NCBI RefSeq assembly: GCF_004193775.1
Contig: NC_041005.1
Span: forward strand, 7,504,501-7,568,500
From: Glycine soja
Lineage: Eukaryota > Streptophyta > Magnoliopsida > Fabales > Fabaceae
Direction: 5' to 3'
DNA: 64,000 nt
The position numbers were made by a program, and so were the translations under genes. This document shows positions 23,131 to 37,800 of this stretch, piece after piece. Below the pieces are notes generated by a model. It was given only the letters and a program-made list of their open reading frames with translations, ran no database searches and was not told the origin of the DNA. How positions within the stretch are numbered: position 1 is the stretch's first letter; the number at the start of each line of letters is the position of its first letter.

Positions 23131-24600
23131 TTGTAGTTTGTTTTGTCTCTCATAATAATTTTATTTCATATTTTTTATTATTACTAATGACACTTACATA
23201 TATTAAAATATGTGATATTATGTGTATATTTAAAATATTTAATGAGTATGGCATGTTCAGGGGCACGTTAGCCCCCCTCAATTTTTTCAATTTGTTTTTT
23301 TATTGTTAGATATAATACTAACGTTATAAAATTAAAAGTTAAATATAATTTTACCTTATGACATGCATGATTCCCCATAACACATTTTTACTTTATTTTT
23401 AATTTTATTTCACTTCTAGAGAGCCTAGGGAAAATTACGTTTGTATCTCTGCATTTTTTATAAAATAAAATACAATAAAAGAGAAAGATAAATAGAAAAT
23501 GAGAAGAAAAAAAGTGATAAAAAGGGAGTAGTGGATAGTGTTTAGAATAATTAATGGGTAAAAAAAAAATAATTAATGGTGTAAAATAATTGTGGCAAAG
23601 TGTGGAGACCAAATAAAATTATTCTCATTATATATTGTTATAGATACAAAGGAAAATGAGTCTTCACACGGATGCATTATTATATATGGACGGAGAATTA
23701 ATTGACATCAAATGCTAGTTATTTAGAGATAGATAATTAATGTTTTAGTTTGTCCAATATATAAAATAATTATTTATTTTATATAATTAAAATTTATAAT
23801 AAATAAATATTTTTTAATATATAAATTATATTATTATTAAATTTCATAATAAATACATATTTTAAACTTGTAAATTATATTTTAAATTTATGATAAATAA
23901 TTTATATTAAGATAAGGTTATTTATAATTATTGATATTTAAAAAAACTATTGAAATTCAATTTAGAAATAAAGATAAAAAATAGATCAAAAGAGATAAAA
24001 AGTTAAAAAAAATCTAAAAAATACTTTTGTTTTTATAAAAAAGAAATGTAAAAACACTCTTGTAAAAAAGTCCTTATTCTCGTTTAACATGACTATTTTG
24101 ATTTATATATAAAGATGACATTTGATACATGTTATGATAATGGAAAAATTAATAGAAAAAAATTATAAATAAGTGTAGTTTGTAACCAAACGATTTTATT
24201 AACCTTTTTGGTTTAGAAATTTATTTGGAATATTAGTTTTTTACAATTTTTTGTAATATATGATATTGTAATTTTTTTAAGCTGTTATGTAACTTAATTA
24301 TTATATGTGAGATTGTAAATGGAATTTTTAAATTGTTTGTGATATTTGTTGTTATTAATAAGGTTTTAAATAAATTTAATTATGTTTGTAATATGTAGTG
24401 TATTTGATATGGCATGTTCATCATCCTCCTCATCAACTTTTGATGTGGTATGTGAACCACATGACAATGATGTGTTGTGGATGCAAAAGCAACATGTGTC
24501 CCAACATCAATAATGTCATCAATAATTTTCATTAACAATAATAACATAAAAAAATAATACAAATTAATAAATATATTACTGATTTCCACCTCACAGAAGA
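23131..24600. other. AT-rich spacer including a dispersed repeat
   Basis: No gene seen. The part at 23755-24075 is related to 47495-47790 in the same orientation and is listed separately. Confidence 0.5.
23755..24075 (+). repeat. dispersed AT-rich repeat, copy A
   Basis: Shares an ordered series of words with 47495-47790: TAAAATTTATAATAAATAAATA, TAATATATAAATTAT, TTTATGATAAATAATTTAT, AGAAATAAAGAT, and an ending like ACTCTTGT. Probably two members of one non-coding transposon family. Confidence 0.5.
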
Positions 24601-25400
24601 AATATCAACAAAGCTGTAATGCAAAGAGAAAAAAAATTGGAGAGATGCGAAAATACAATATCAACAAAGCTGTAATACAGAGAGAAAGAAAATTGGAGAG
24701 ATGCAGAAATAGACCAGAAAGTGTGTCTGGATAGAAGGGAAACGAGGGTTTATATAGACATGTATTACGCCAGCAGTAATGACTTAATACGTTGTACTTA
24801 GGTAATTTGAGCAAAGGATTGTTCCAACTAATATGGCACAATACCTTTGGCGCAATACAAATAAAAACAAACCCGTCTTCCAGATCTCTCAATGTCTTCC
24901 AATTCCTATTGTTGACAAAAACTTCTTTTCAACCCAATAGTTCGTACACTGTAAATTCCTATGGTTGAACCGATGCAGAATCCAATGAATCAAAACCTCT
25001 TCAGTTCCCTTAACGTCCATCTTCTGTTTGCGCAAATGTTAGAATACACATTGATCCTATTCCCCCACAACTTAATAAGATAAATAAAACTCCTTCCAAC
25101 CAAAACCATTCCTCACGGGTTCAGCTTTTACTCCAGCTATGAAAAAGAACCCCACAAAACCCAATCTGGGTTCTCGCACCCCACACATCGACCCATCAAT
25201 GTTCTTGAACAGCGCCTCGACGACAGTCGATGGCGGCGGTGTAGTGGGCAGCGAGGTGGCTGCAGGTGGTGTCGATGATGGTGGAAACGAGCAGCGAACA
25301 CGCAATCACGCATGAAGCTTTAGAGAGGAACCCAGGCTCAACCATTGGCAAATGATGGGATTGGACTTCAGTTTGGATAATTTAACTAAGGGCAGTTTTG
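24601..25400. other. possible transposon-captured or relic coding segment
   Basis: Contains a GC-richer minus-strand reading frame (25072-25305, 77 codons), rich in Pro, Ser and Thr, that I do not recognise. It has no good start context or neighbouring exon. A near-duplicated 45-bp string recurs at 24606-24650 and 24656-24700 (AATATCAACAAAGCTGTAAT and so on). I treat the region as repeat-derived. Confidence 0.25.
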
Positions 25401-26805
25401 GGTTTTAATAATAATAAAAATGCATAACATTTGTTGTAAATTAATTTTAAAAATAAACAATAACTTAACACCTTTGCATAGGGGGTGCCAAAGAAATTTG
25501 TTTTAAACTAATTAGTAAAAATTTGCTCTTAATTAGTAAAAATTTCAGAAAGTGTTGGTTTAATTTGCTCTTAAAATTAACTTATATACTAGAACTAAAA
25601 AAGAATTTATATACTTCATTTTTATAAAACTTCTTTCATCTAACTAATTTTAAATTAGGATCGGCCAAAAATAATGGATGAGACTTAAGGTAAATTTTTT
25701 TAGAATTTTTTTTGCTATAAAAGAAAGTTATTATTTTAGTCAACATATTTACTTTTTCATTATATAAAAAATAATAATAAATAATTTTCTTATGAGAAAT
25801 CTTTTATAATTTTAAGAAACCTATGTAATACACGAGTTTATATTTTATTTTATTTATTTAAAAATGAAAGATAAAAATAATGGTATAAGATTTATATATG
25901 GTGTATTTTGAGATAATTAATTGATTAAAACACAATTATGATTCTGTACAAAATCACTTAATCCAATTTAGTTTTTGATTGAAAAAAAGTTGGCAAATAA
26001 TCTTTCAAGGCTATAAACATGTCGTATTTTTAGATAAATTATCCTGAAAAGATAAAATCATACCATTTAATTCCTAATAAAATCATTAATGACCCAAATT
26101 AATACTTAAAAATGTTAATTTAAATAATATCAAAATATGAGAAGTGCTAATATCATATTTATTTTAATATATTTTTCTCTAGTTATAAGTTCTTTTTAAG
26201 AAATTTGTTTGTTTCTATAAGAATTTTTTAAATTTTTAAATGTGTTAAATATTTTTTTCTATATATTATTATTTAATTATTTTCTCTTCAAACATTAGAG
26301 AAACACTTAATTGAATAGAGAGATGAGAAAAAAATAATTTTAAAATGATTATATAAATAATTGATAAATTTAATATGATTAACTAAATTAATTATTTTTT
26401 GTACAGATTAAATTAGTTGAGAAAGACCTAAAATCAGGGATTGAGGGAGTAAAATTTATTAAAAGTTGTTAAGTAATAATGAATGAAACTCTTAAGAATA
26501 AAATAAAAATATGACCTACAATTTTATTTTATTTTTAGTAAATTCAGTCAATAATAAGAAGTGTTTATCCCATGAAACAGAAAGATTTGACCTCCTGAAA
26601 TATTTCACATTCATAATTTGTAAAAATTATTTAGAAAATTTGTAAATATCAAATTAAACAATTTTTTCCAACATAAGTACTATTTAGTATTTACCAGATA
26701 AAACAGTGAGACAGATTTTATCGTTCAACTTATGGGATGATACTGTTTCATGTTTATCCAAATCTGTTATCATCGAATCCAAAATCAGCGCTTGTAAAAC
26801 TCGTT
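25401..26805. other. AT-rich spacer upstream of the xylulose kinase gene
   Basis: No coding, RNA gene or structured repeat seen. The last few hundred bases should contain the promoter of the kinase gene. Confidence 0.5.
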
Positions 26806-26813
26806 TATAAATA
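26806..26813 (+). promoter_or_regulatory. probable TATA box of the xylulose kinase gene
   Basis: TATAAATA lies 63-70 bp before the start codon, which would place transcription start near 26840 and give a short 5' UTR. Confidence 0.5.
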
Positions 26814-26875
26814 AATAAATCACAACGCGGCCATTTCGAAATTCAGCACTGCACTGAGTGTTGTGAAAATCTCTA

Positions 26876-29800
26876 ATGGCCGAATTATCTCTTCCTCAGG
26901 ATTCTTACTTTCTCGGATTCGACAGTTCCACCCAGTAAGTCCAATTCCCACAATTGCATCACAATTTTTCATTTTCAATTTCATGTAAAATCTGAAATTA
27001 AAGTTTCAATTTTTATTGTTTTGAAGGTCGTTAAAGGCCACTGTGTTGGACTCCAACCTCAACATCGTAGCCTCAGAGCTTGTTCATTTCGATTCCGACT
27101 TGCCCCATTACAAAACCAAAGATGGGGTGTACAGAGACCCTTCTGGCAATGGCAGAATCGTTTCACCCACTTTGATGTGGGTGGAAGCTCTTGACCTAAT
27201 TCTTCAAAAGCTTTCAAAATCAAATTTTGATTTTGCCAAGGTTGCTGCTGTTTCTGGCAGTGGCCAACAGCATGGTAGTGTGTATTGGAAGAGTGGCAGT
27301 TCTCAGATATTGTCATCATTGGATCCTAAGAAGCCATTGTTGGATCAGCTTGAAAATGCTTTTTCCATTAAGGAATCCCCAATTTGGATGGACAGTAGCA
27401 CCACTGCTGAGTGTAGGGCTATAGAGAAGGCTTTTGGGGGAGCCTTGGAGTTGGCTCGTGTCACGGGATCACGTGCATATGAGAGGTTTACTGGTCCCCA
27501 GATCAAGAAGATATTTGATACTCAGCCAGAAATTTATGACGGCACTGAAAGGATATCGCTTGTTAGCTCCTTCATGGCGTCTCTTTGCGTTGGCGCTTAT
27601 GCTTCCATTGATCATTCTGATGGTGGAGGCATGAATTTAATGGATTTAAAGGAAAAGGCCTGGTCTAAAGTAGCACTTGAGGTTTATATTGCTATAATTA
27701 ACTTTAACCTTAACTCTTGTTGAATTGGTTTTTGATGAGTCTCTAAGTGTGGCTGGGGTTTACTGACTAATTATTTTGAAGTTCTTGTTTAACCAATGTA
27801 TGTGGATTCTAATGGTGGTTGCAGGCAACTGCCCCTGGTTTGGAGTCAAAACTTGGAGAGTTAGCCCCTGCCTATGCTGTTGCGGGAAATATTGCTCCAT
27901 ATTTTGTAGAGAGGTTTATTGGACATTTTTCCCCACTTATTTCTCTTTTGGAATATGAGAAAAATTAAGATTGATTGTTATAAGCTAATGTACTATATGC
28001 AATGCTATCAATTTCCAATGAATTTTATATTTCACCAACTAGATTCCCAACAAAATCAAGTCAACACTTGGGTAACATACAACATAGGACCTAGAGAGCC
28101 AAATAATATATGCTGGAGTTGATGTTTGTTTGTACAATGAGAATATGCCTATTTTGAAATTTGAAATAATTATTGATACTTTGTCAATTTGATATTCACC
28201 ACCCACATAATTGCCTTCCTACTCCAATTATCTCCCACATGTCATGGCTTAGATATAATTTCTTATAAAATATAATTCTGTATAATCCGTATTTTCTGTT
28301 TCATTTTTTTTTTTTTGGTCAGACCTCTGAAGCTATCTATATGCTATCTATATGCAATACGTGTCAACAAATATTGTGTTATAAGGATATAAAATCTCTC
28401 CTCAACCCTTTGCTGGCCAAAATGGTCTCATGTTGTCTTGTGAGTTATGACATATTGAATGTATAGTGAAATCTTTATTTAAGTTACAATATAAAACTGT
28501 TATGGTTATTTTTTATCTACTTATTTTTTGCATGAGTTGCGCCAAAAGTACTTAGATAATTAGATTGATGGCTAATGTTTATTTATTTTGTTAGGTATAA
28601 CTTTAACAAGGATTGCTTAGTTGTTCAATGGTCAGGAGACAATCCGAATAGTGTGGCAGGTGCCATAATTTCTTCGTTAACATATTCTATCATTTACCTC
28701 AGATTTTGTATATTCTTTCTAGTGCAATTTAAATATATACTTTTGTCATAGTTTGAATGATGAAATCAACCCCCTCCCTCCTGGGAAAACAGGAAAATCC
28801 AAAACTCCATTCCTATGGTGTTAGTTGCTGAGTACCATCTTTATCCAACAAATTTTCATATTGTCTATATTTTCCCTGCTCATCTAAAAAATTAACCATT
28901 TTGGATCTGCAGGTTTGACCCTAAATATTCCAGGAGATCTCGCCATCAGCCTTGGCACTAGTGATACTGTAGGTTAAGATACATAGTGTTAAGTTTGTTG
29001 GTCTTTCCAAATTTCATAGTGTTACCTTGGGAATGACAGCAGCTGCATGCCTGCATGTATTACCAATGAAAGAATAGTAACTATTCTATAATTAAATCCC
29101 ATTTTATGCTCTCTATTCTAGTATTGAAGCTATATTTTTAAGAAATTGTTTATTAACACCTTTGCTTTTAGTTGTAATTTCATTCTGGCTTATCTCAGGT
29201 ATTTATGATCACTAAAGATCCTAATCCAGGATTAGAGGGACATGTCTTCCCCAATCCAGTTGATGCAGAAGGTTACATGGTAATGCTGGTATACAAAAAT
29301 GGATCCCTTACACGAGAAGGTACTGTTGTTGTGACTCTTTGTTCGAACTTATATCGTTTGCTTATAAACCGATATAAATGGTTTTTGTAGTTTCTAACTC
29401 TGGACTCTATTTCAAATGCCAGATGTGCGCAACTGTTATGCAAACAAATCTTGGGATGTTTTCAATAAATTTTTGCAGCAAACACAGCCTTTAAATGGTA
29501 GGGTATCACAAACTCTTCCTATGTTATCCACTCTCCTTTCTCACAGTGTTTTTCATTAATAGGTGGAAAGTTAGGTTTCTACTACAAGGAGCATGAAATT
29601 CTACCTCCTCTTCCAGGTGGCTGTTTAATTTTTGCTCTAATAAAGTACTTACTGACAATAAGGTGACTTTGCCTCAAGAAGTTACTGACTATTTTTTTTG
29701 TTTCAGTTGGTTTCCACCGCTATATCATAAAAAATTTCTCAGACACACCAGATGGACTGAAGGAACAGGAAATGGAGGAGTTTGATCCTCCATCTGAGGT

Positions 29801-30632
29801 TAGGAATCAAGTGGTAATTCCCTGAGGTAGTTGAAATCCTAAATAAAAACATTTTTATTGATCAATAAGCTAAATTACAGGTCCGGGCATTAATTGAGGG
29901 TCAATTTCTCTCAATGCGGGCTCATGCTGAAAGATTTGGAATGCCTTCTCCCCCAAAGAGAATTATAGCTACTGGTGGAGCATCAGCGAATCATTGCATC
30001 CTTAGTGCAATAGCTTCAATTTTTGGCTGTGATGTCTATACAGTTCAAAGACCTGGTAAGCAAAAGTTGTCAACCTCAGCTCTACCCACTTATACTCATG
30101 TCACTTTGTAATGTTTAGATACCTCCGAATTCTTTCCTATTCCTTTCAAATATTCCTATAATGAAATATAAACAAAAAGTGTGCGCTTCTCTTTAAACAA
30201 GATTTGATCTAAGTTGTTCAGTTTTAAGTTTACACTACATGTCACGCAGAGTTTTTCTTTTTTCTAAACGTCATGTATATCAATATTTCTATTGCAAATA
30301 CTTTTTTTATTTGTAAAATTGTGATTTTGTTCTTCTCCTTGTTTTTAAGTGATAAACTAAACTAATTAAGTAAAAAAAAATTCTTCAATTTGGTGACAGA
30401 TTCAGCTTCACTTGGAGCTGCATTGAGAGCTGCTCATGGCTGGCTCTGCAACAAGAAGGGCGGGTTTTTACCGATATCTGATATGTACGTGGACAAATTA
30501 GAGAAAACGTCCCTGAGCTGCAAACTTTCAGTGAGTGCTGGAGATCATGAATTGGTTTCCAAGTATGCCACCCTCATGAAAAAGAGAATTGAAATAGAGA
30601 ATCGGCTCGTTCAAAAGCTTGGACGCTTTTGA
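26876..30632 (+). CDS. XK2: xylulose kinase, cytosolic XK2 type, 11 exons
   Basis: Exons: 26876-26934, 27027-27681, 27825-27913, 28595-28659, 28913-28968, 29199-29319, 29423-29497, 29563-29616, 29707-29798, 29881-30055, 30400-30632. These join to 1,674 nt, 557 aa plus stop, close to the ~558 aa of Arabidopsis XK2. It should phosphorylate D-xylulose to xylulose 5-phosphate with ATP, feeding the pentose phosphate pathway. FGGY-kinase marks: FLGFDSSTQ at the N terminus, SGSGQQHGSVYW near residue 90, WMDSSTT, SGDNPNS with the likely catalytic Asp, ISLGTSDT, and the nucleotide-site motif ATGGASANH near residue 460. There is no plastid transit peptide (start MAELSLPQDS), which supports the cytosolic form rather than the plastid XK1. 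All splice sites are GT-AG and no lesions were found. Confidence 0.95.
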
Positions 30633-30815
30633 AACATCTAACCTGCTGTTTCTCTCTGAATTCTTACATTGAGTTGGCTGTGAAATGTGAATAAAATAAA
30701 GTGAATCAGAGAAGATTAAGCATTACTTTCAAGTTTGAGTTAGAAATTTTTTTTTACTAATATTGCTGCCAGAAGGGACGGATCAATGACACCTGCCCTC
30801 CTAAAATCCAATCTT
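30633..30815. other. 3' flank of the xylulose kinase gene
   Basis: Probable 3' UTR. AATAAAATAAA at about 30691-30701 is a good polyadenylation signal about 60 bp after the stop codon. Confidence 0.45.
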
Positions 30816-30820
30816 TTTTT

Positions 30821-31894
30821 AAGACTAAAATATGTGTTTTTATTCCAGCAAAATATTCAAAGTTCATTTTTAGTCCTCTAAAAAATTCTATTCGTTTTTG
30901 GTTGTCGGAAAATTATAGTGTTATTTTTTGGCTTCAAACTAAGTTTAGATAAATCCGAGCATACATCTATGATGAATGTGCACCTAAGCTGGTTTATTAA
31001 CCAATTAGACGCCAACAGGTGTTAAAATTCTACTCCTTCTCTCTGTTCTTCCTTTCTTCCCTCCACCTTCCCCTGAATGGCCACACCCCTTGCCCACGCC
31101 CTCGTCATTCAGATCTGGCCGGAGGAAGGATATTAGGGCTTCCATTCGTTCGCCGTAGTTTAAGATCGACGGGCACTGATGCACGAGAACGCGTCGTGGA
31201 GGCAGGTGGCGAGAAGGGTGTGAGATTTGGAGAGATGAAACAAAATCTGTGTTTGGGAATTAGAGGTAAGAAAGACAATTGAGGCGTTGGATCAGCTTAA
31301 GGGAATGCCTTCTCGCGGAAATGTTGAACCTGGGAAGATTTATTTGTGTTGTTCTGTTCAAGGGTATTATTGTGTTTGGAATGAATAGGGTCCTTTGTTA
31401 TTTTGTGCCCATCTTTCGGCTTTGCTTGAAACTTTAGTGTACTTTTTTTTTTGCATGAGATTAGATTTATGGAAATGGCAATGGTGCCAAGGTTGGATGT
31501 TTGGCGTTTGGTGATGGGGGTGGTTGGGTTTGATCAAAAACTTGATATGGATTGTTTTGATTTGAGGATCTGGGTTTGGTGAGAAGGGGTTGTTTGGCTG
31601 GTGAGGTAATTATTTTTTTTCCACCCAATTTGTGGCAGCTTTTAATTGCCACAAATTGTGCTTTTCATTTTTTTAAAAAAAAAATCTGTAATTTGAATGA
31701 TTTTTAATTTCCAGAAATCATATCTTAAAATTAAAATTTAAAATATATAATATAAGTTTGGATTTGTTCAAATTTAGTTTCAAACAAAATATAATATAAT
31801 ATAATTTTACAAAGACGAAAAAATAGAAAAAAAATTATAAGAATTAAAAATGAATTTTGAGCATTTTGTAGAGAAAAAGATATATTTCAGTTTT
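30821..31894. mobile_element. candidate Pack-MULE or MULE-like element with long inverted ends
   Basis: The left end (30821-30900) and the reverse complement of the right end (31815-31894) align over about 75 bp with a few gaps: AAGACTAAAATATG against AAAACTGAAATATA, then CAAAATATTCAAAGTTCATT against CAAAATGCTCAAAATTCATT. The interior of about 0.9 kb is clearly GC-richer than its surroundings and includes a plus-strand frame at 31019-31282 (87 codons) with no recognised domain. Gene-like sequence between long inverted repeats is the pattern of a Pack-MULE. The poly-T flanks hide any 9-bp duplication. Confidence 0.45.
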
Positions 31895-31899
31895 TTTTA

Positions 31900-33477
31900 A
31901 TAATGACGACCAATTAGTAATGTTTAGTCATTTTTACGTACGTAATGTTCTGAACTTTGCCCCATATTATCAAATGATTGAATAAATTTTAATTTTAAGT
32001 CTGTGCATGCTAACTACCCGACAAAATACACCTAGTCAAAATGATAATAACATGGCCAGCGTCAACTGCCTGGAATGTGTTGAATGTAAGATTCCTTTGC
32101 CAAACTAATTGGATTTTTTTTAGAGTAAAATGCTAATTATGAAATTTGAACTTATAACTTCACATAAACTTTAAATTTGATATATATGACTTTAAGTTTG
32201 AACTTTAATGAATTTATAACTTAAACAAAAATTTTACAAGTCTTTCGCCACTAACTCAGTTCTAGTAGCTTTGATGCCAATAACCTTATATATATATATG
32301 CGCGCGTGTGACTTTAAAAATTCTTGAAAATATAAATTTGTATTATTGTTTATCGATTATTACTTTCGGTCCTGACAATAAGTGCTTCGTCCAACAACAT
32401 ATTTTTTCATCCGTTGAGAACTTACATTAGAAGTTAAAACACGTGTTCACCTTTTTGTTTTTTTATGTCTGTTTCTTCTGTCCCCTGAATAGGGAAAAAC
32501 AAAGGAAAAGATAAAATAGTATATATTTATTGTGTATAACTTTTACTATTTTATTATTTTATTATATCTGATTTTATTTAGCTATAGGCTGGGCGCATAT
32601 ATGAAAGGCCAAGTAAAAGGAAGGGATAGTGTATTTTTGTAGATTTTAAGATTTCTTTAGACACACGTTTCAGGCAATTATTAAATTAATAAAGTTCATA
32701 CCGGTTATTAAATTAATAAAGTTCATACCGGTTATTAAATTAATAAAGTTCATTCACAGGTTCAGTAGTCCAATCAGAATTAAACTGTTGTTGATACAAT
32801 TACATCTACATTAAATGACAAGCCAACAAGAAAATTATAAAATAAACAGGTTAAAAAAATATATTAACATATGTCCTACAAAATAAAAATAATAAATTTT
32901 ATCGAACATGGATCTAATTTGATATTAAACCTATAATTGGTTAAATAATAATACACACATGGATCTCTGTAAAAATATATAAACCTACATTTGTTTAAAA
33001 AAGCCTAAGTGTTTTTAACTATTTGTTGGAAAGTCCAGATGTTGAATTGGTGAAAAGTAATTTTTAGTTTCAATGTAGTATAGTTTTGTGATCCTTTTGA
33101 TAATTCATGTTCGAAGTTTAGTTTACAACATTATAAATTAAACATAACGATAGAAGACCCTCCAAATGGCATTTCTTTCTACCGTCTGTCTTCAGAATTG
33201 AGAACCCAAATAAAATGAGTTTTGCCACTAATTCTTCACAAAGATGGCACGAGCAGACCCCCATTTTTTCTCAAACATTAGCAACAATTAATTAAACGAT
33301 GCATCACCAAAACACCGAAGACAAGACCGAAAATATTGGTAATAGAAGGGAACAGATATATAGAAACTTCTGTGCTATACATAGCACATATATTTGATAA
33401 CAATCATCATTCAAAAACCACACATGTCCAACAGAAGACGAAAAAGTAGACATCAAACACACGATATTTCAGACACT
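31900..33477. other. AT-rich spacer between the candidate MULE and the tubulin gene
   Basis: No gene seen. It contains a short TATATATATATGCGCGCGTG run near 32290 and a three-copy 27-bp tandem repeat. The last ~200 bases are the probable tubulin 3' UTR. Confidence 0.5.
32678..32752 (+). repeat. 27-bp tandem repeat, nearly three copies
   Basis: The unit TTATTAAATTAATAAAGTTC followed by ATACCGG occurs at 32678-32704 and 32705-32731, with a partial third copy from 32732. The full copies read as identical. Confidence 0.9.
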
Positions 33478-35313
<1,836 letters not shown>

Positions 35314-35444
35314 TTTCTCGGCAAAGAAAAGAAAACCCTTAGAAAGGAATGGAATGAATAAAAGGGTATGAGAAGTTTTGGGCGGCGTTTATGAAGACGC
35401 CTTTTCCCGTTCGATTGTGAGTCTGTCACCATTGTTGTTGGGGG

Positions 35445-35452
35445 TTATATAT
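35445..35452 (-). promoter_or_regulatory. probable TATA box of the alpha-tubulin gene
   Basis: The minus strand reads ATATATAA about 135 bp before the start codon, leaving room for a 5' UTR of about 100 bp. Confidence 0.55.
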
Positions 35453-35499
35453 GCGCAGAAATGAGGGTGGCTAAATTTGAAATGTGGGGTTGGAAATTT

Positions 35500-36860
35500 A
35501 CTAGGGTTGGGTTAACCCTGGTTTGACAACTAGGATCGAAACAAAAGGGATTTTAGTTTTGATTTTTGAATGTTACCTTTATGGCCCATTTTCCCAGCCT
35601 GGATTCCTGCTTTTCCCTCACTACTATACTATCCGTTGCCCCATTTTGAATTTTGATTTCACTTTCATCCGTGTCCCAGAAATTCCAAGAGTGCCATTGC
35701 TTTGCTTTCTCGCAACATCCATACGGCTCGTAACGCCATTATTGTTCCTTTGTTTCACTCATTTCCTTTTCTACGTACAATACAATAATTTTTATTCATT
35801 TTATTAAATTAAAAAGGTTAAAAATATAATTTTTATCTTCATATTTTTTCAAATTATGATTTAAGTCTTTTTATTTGTTAATTGAGATATTTTATCTCTT
35901 AGTTCTAAAACATTCATAATTTTATAATATCATTTTTTAATTGAGACATTTAATCTTTTATTTTAAAATAAATTTATGATTTTAGTTCTTATGATTAATT
36001 TTAAAATATTAATTTTTTTTTTGCTAATTAAGTGTCTTGAATCACATGGACTCGATTGGGTTAAAACATACCTTAAGATTCATTGAATACTTAATAAAAA
36101 TATTTACAAATCGTTCATCCACAATATTCTCACATTGATGACGTGGTTTGAATCCATGTTCTCATGAGATATATGAATTTGATTCTTAACAAGTGGACCA
36201 ACCTTTGTTAGAACAAACATTGATTGTATATACTTTTTAATTATTTTTTAAAATTAAGTTTATCAATAATTAAATCATTAAAAAAACCATCTATCACATG
36301 GCTAATAAATAGACACACATCAATCAATAAGTATAGATCATCGTTTCCAACTGGCTATAGGGACTAAAATCATTAATTTTTAAAAAGCAAGGAACAAAAA
36401 ATCTCAATAAAAAAATGGGGGACTATATTGCAATTTTTTTAAAGTGGGGGGGGGGGACCTGAATCAGATTCTCACAAAATACAATCTTGGAGAGACAAAG
36501 AATTTTACGTGTGACTAAACCCCAGCCCCAAATTAAGGATTAATCTCATAGTTGGTCCAAAGGACTAAAACTTATAGGAATACCTTGGATCTCACAGGGA
36601 AGTAAAAGATCTTAATTACAGTGATTACACAAAATTTATTTATTTTATTACATATAATAATAGTGTTATTTGTATTTAGATAATTAATAATTAATATAAA
36701 AAAACATTATAGTAAATTTTACACTATTTTGTTTATGTTGTTTATTGTCCATTCAAACAATGCATAAAACAAAAAATTGTCATGACTTGACATGTATGTC
36801 CAGTGCTTTTTCTTTTTCACCATGACATTGGTGTAAAGTATCTACCAGTTTTGTTGATGA
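35500..36860. other. spacer with probable MITE/MULE debris
   Basis: No gene seen. Two stretches near 35815-36000 and 36350-36450 both contain 'tagtccct'-like and 'tgattttagt'-like words in opposite orientation, typical of degraded inverted-repeat elements. A G run near 36450 interrupts the second. Confidence 0.3.
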
Positions 36861-36871
36861 TTAATCTACAT

Positions 36872-37800
36872 TGATAACTGCTAAATAATTGTATTTTGAT
36901 AGTAGAAAATTAGTCAAATATTGGCTTGAAATTAATTATTTAGCAGTTATTTGTGATTAAAAGTTAGAAAATTAATTAAATTGAATTGTTGGTTGCAGAT
37001 AAAAAAATTGGAGGTGTAACAAGCAAAAAGGACAGAAAAATTGAAGAAAAGAAAAAAATTTGAAGAAGGCCCAACCCAATACGCGCGCTTAGTGCGCGTC
37101 ACAGGCTAAGCGGGTCAGAAAGTACACACGCTAAGCGCGGGGTGTCGCGCTAAGCGCGCCTACGAAGGCCTAAAGCCCACTTCAGCAGCTATAAATAGAA
37201 AGTCAGTCCAAGGGAAAAGAAAACACCACTGCAGAACCCCCTCTCCTAGGGGTTTCATTCACTCCCTTTCTTTCTTTCACCCCTCATCTCATTGTAAAGC
37301 CCTCACGACCATGAGTGGCTAATCCCCCTAACTAGGGTCTGGCAGGCCTAAAAAGCCAATGATGTATAAAGCATTTCAAGAGTTATCAATAAAAAGATGA
37401 ATTCTCTCCAGGTTCTTTTATTTATTTACCGTTAAACAAAAATGATTGTTGCCCTTTACTTTCTATATAATCAACATGCTCCTTTTTCTATTTTTACATC
37501 CTGTATCTCGGAACTTACTTTTTGTTAGGGTTTAGTCCACTCGGGAGAGGGTAAAGCCTAATTAGGGGTAATGAATGAATACTTGAATCTGTTTAGCTTT
37601 GTTCTGTTTTAGTTTAGCTTTTGTGTTGCATGTCATTTGCTTAATATAATGCTAAGTCTATGATGTTGGTGACTATATGGGTCTGAGAACATAACCTTTT
37701 ACATGCCCATTCACACACACTTTGTTCTTGTCCTCTTTACACTTAGTTTAAATCTCATGGAACTCTAATCCCTGATTATTTTAAGGTCGATGGAATTTAT
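36872..37800 (+). mobile_element. possible solo LTR with GCTAAGCG repeats and TATA box
   Basis: The block starts TGATAACTGC and carries a GC-rich island at 37080-37160 with GCTAAGCG three times (near 37104, 37129, 37149) and the reverse form CGCTTAG once. Then come TATAAATAG at 37191, a pyrimidine-rich leader (37240-37290) and a poly(A)-like AATAAAAAG at about 37388. That is the U3-R-U5 order expected of an LTR, with no coding sequence. The right end is not certain and no partner LTR is visible, so a solo LTR is my best reading. Confidence 0.4.
36874..36950. repeat. 17-bp perfect inverted repeat (hairpin)
   Basis: ATAACTGCTAAATAATT (36874-36890) is repeated in perfect inverse orientation at 36934-36950 with a 43-bp loop. 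It sits at the left end of the LTR-like block. Confidence 0.85.

Noticed and set aside
25072..25305. 77-codon minus-strand frame
   Set aside because: Proline/serine-rich and GC-richer than its flanks, but with no known domain, supporting exon or start context. Kept only as part of a possible repeat-derived region.
31019..31282. 87-codon plus-strand frame
   Set aside because: Not called as a gene: no domain, and it lies between inverted repeats, so it is more likely captured or chance sequence in a transposon.
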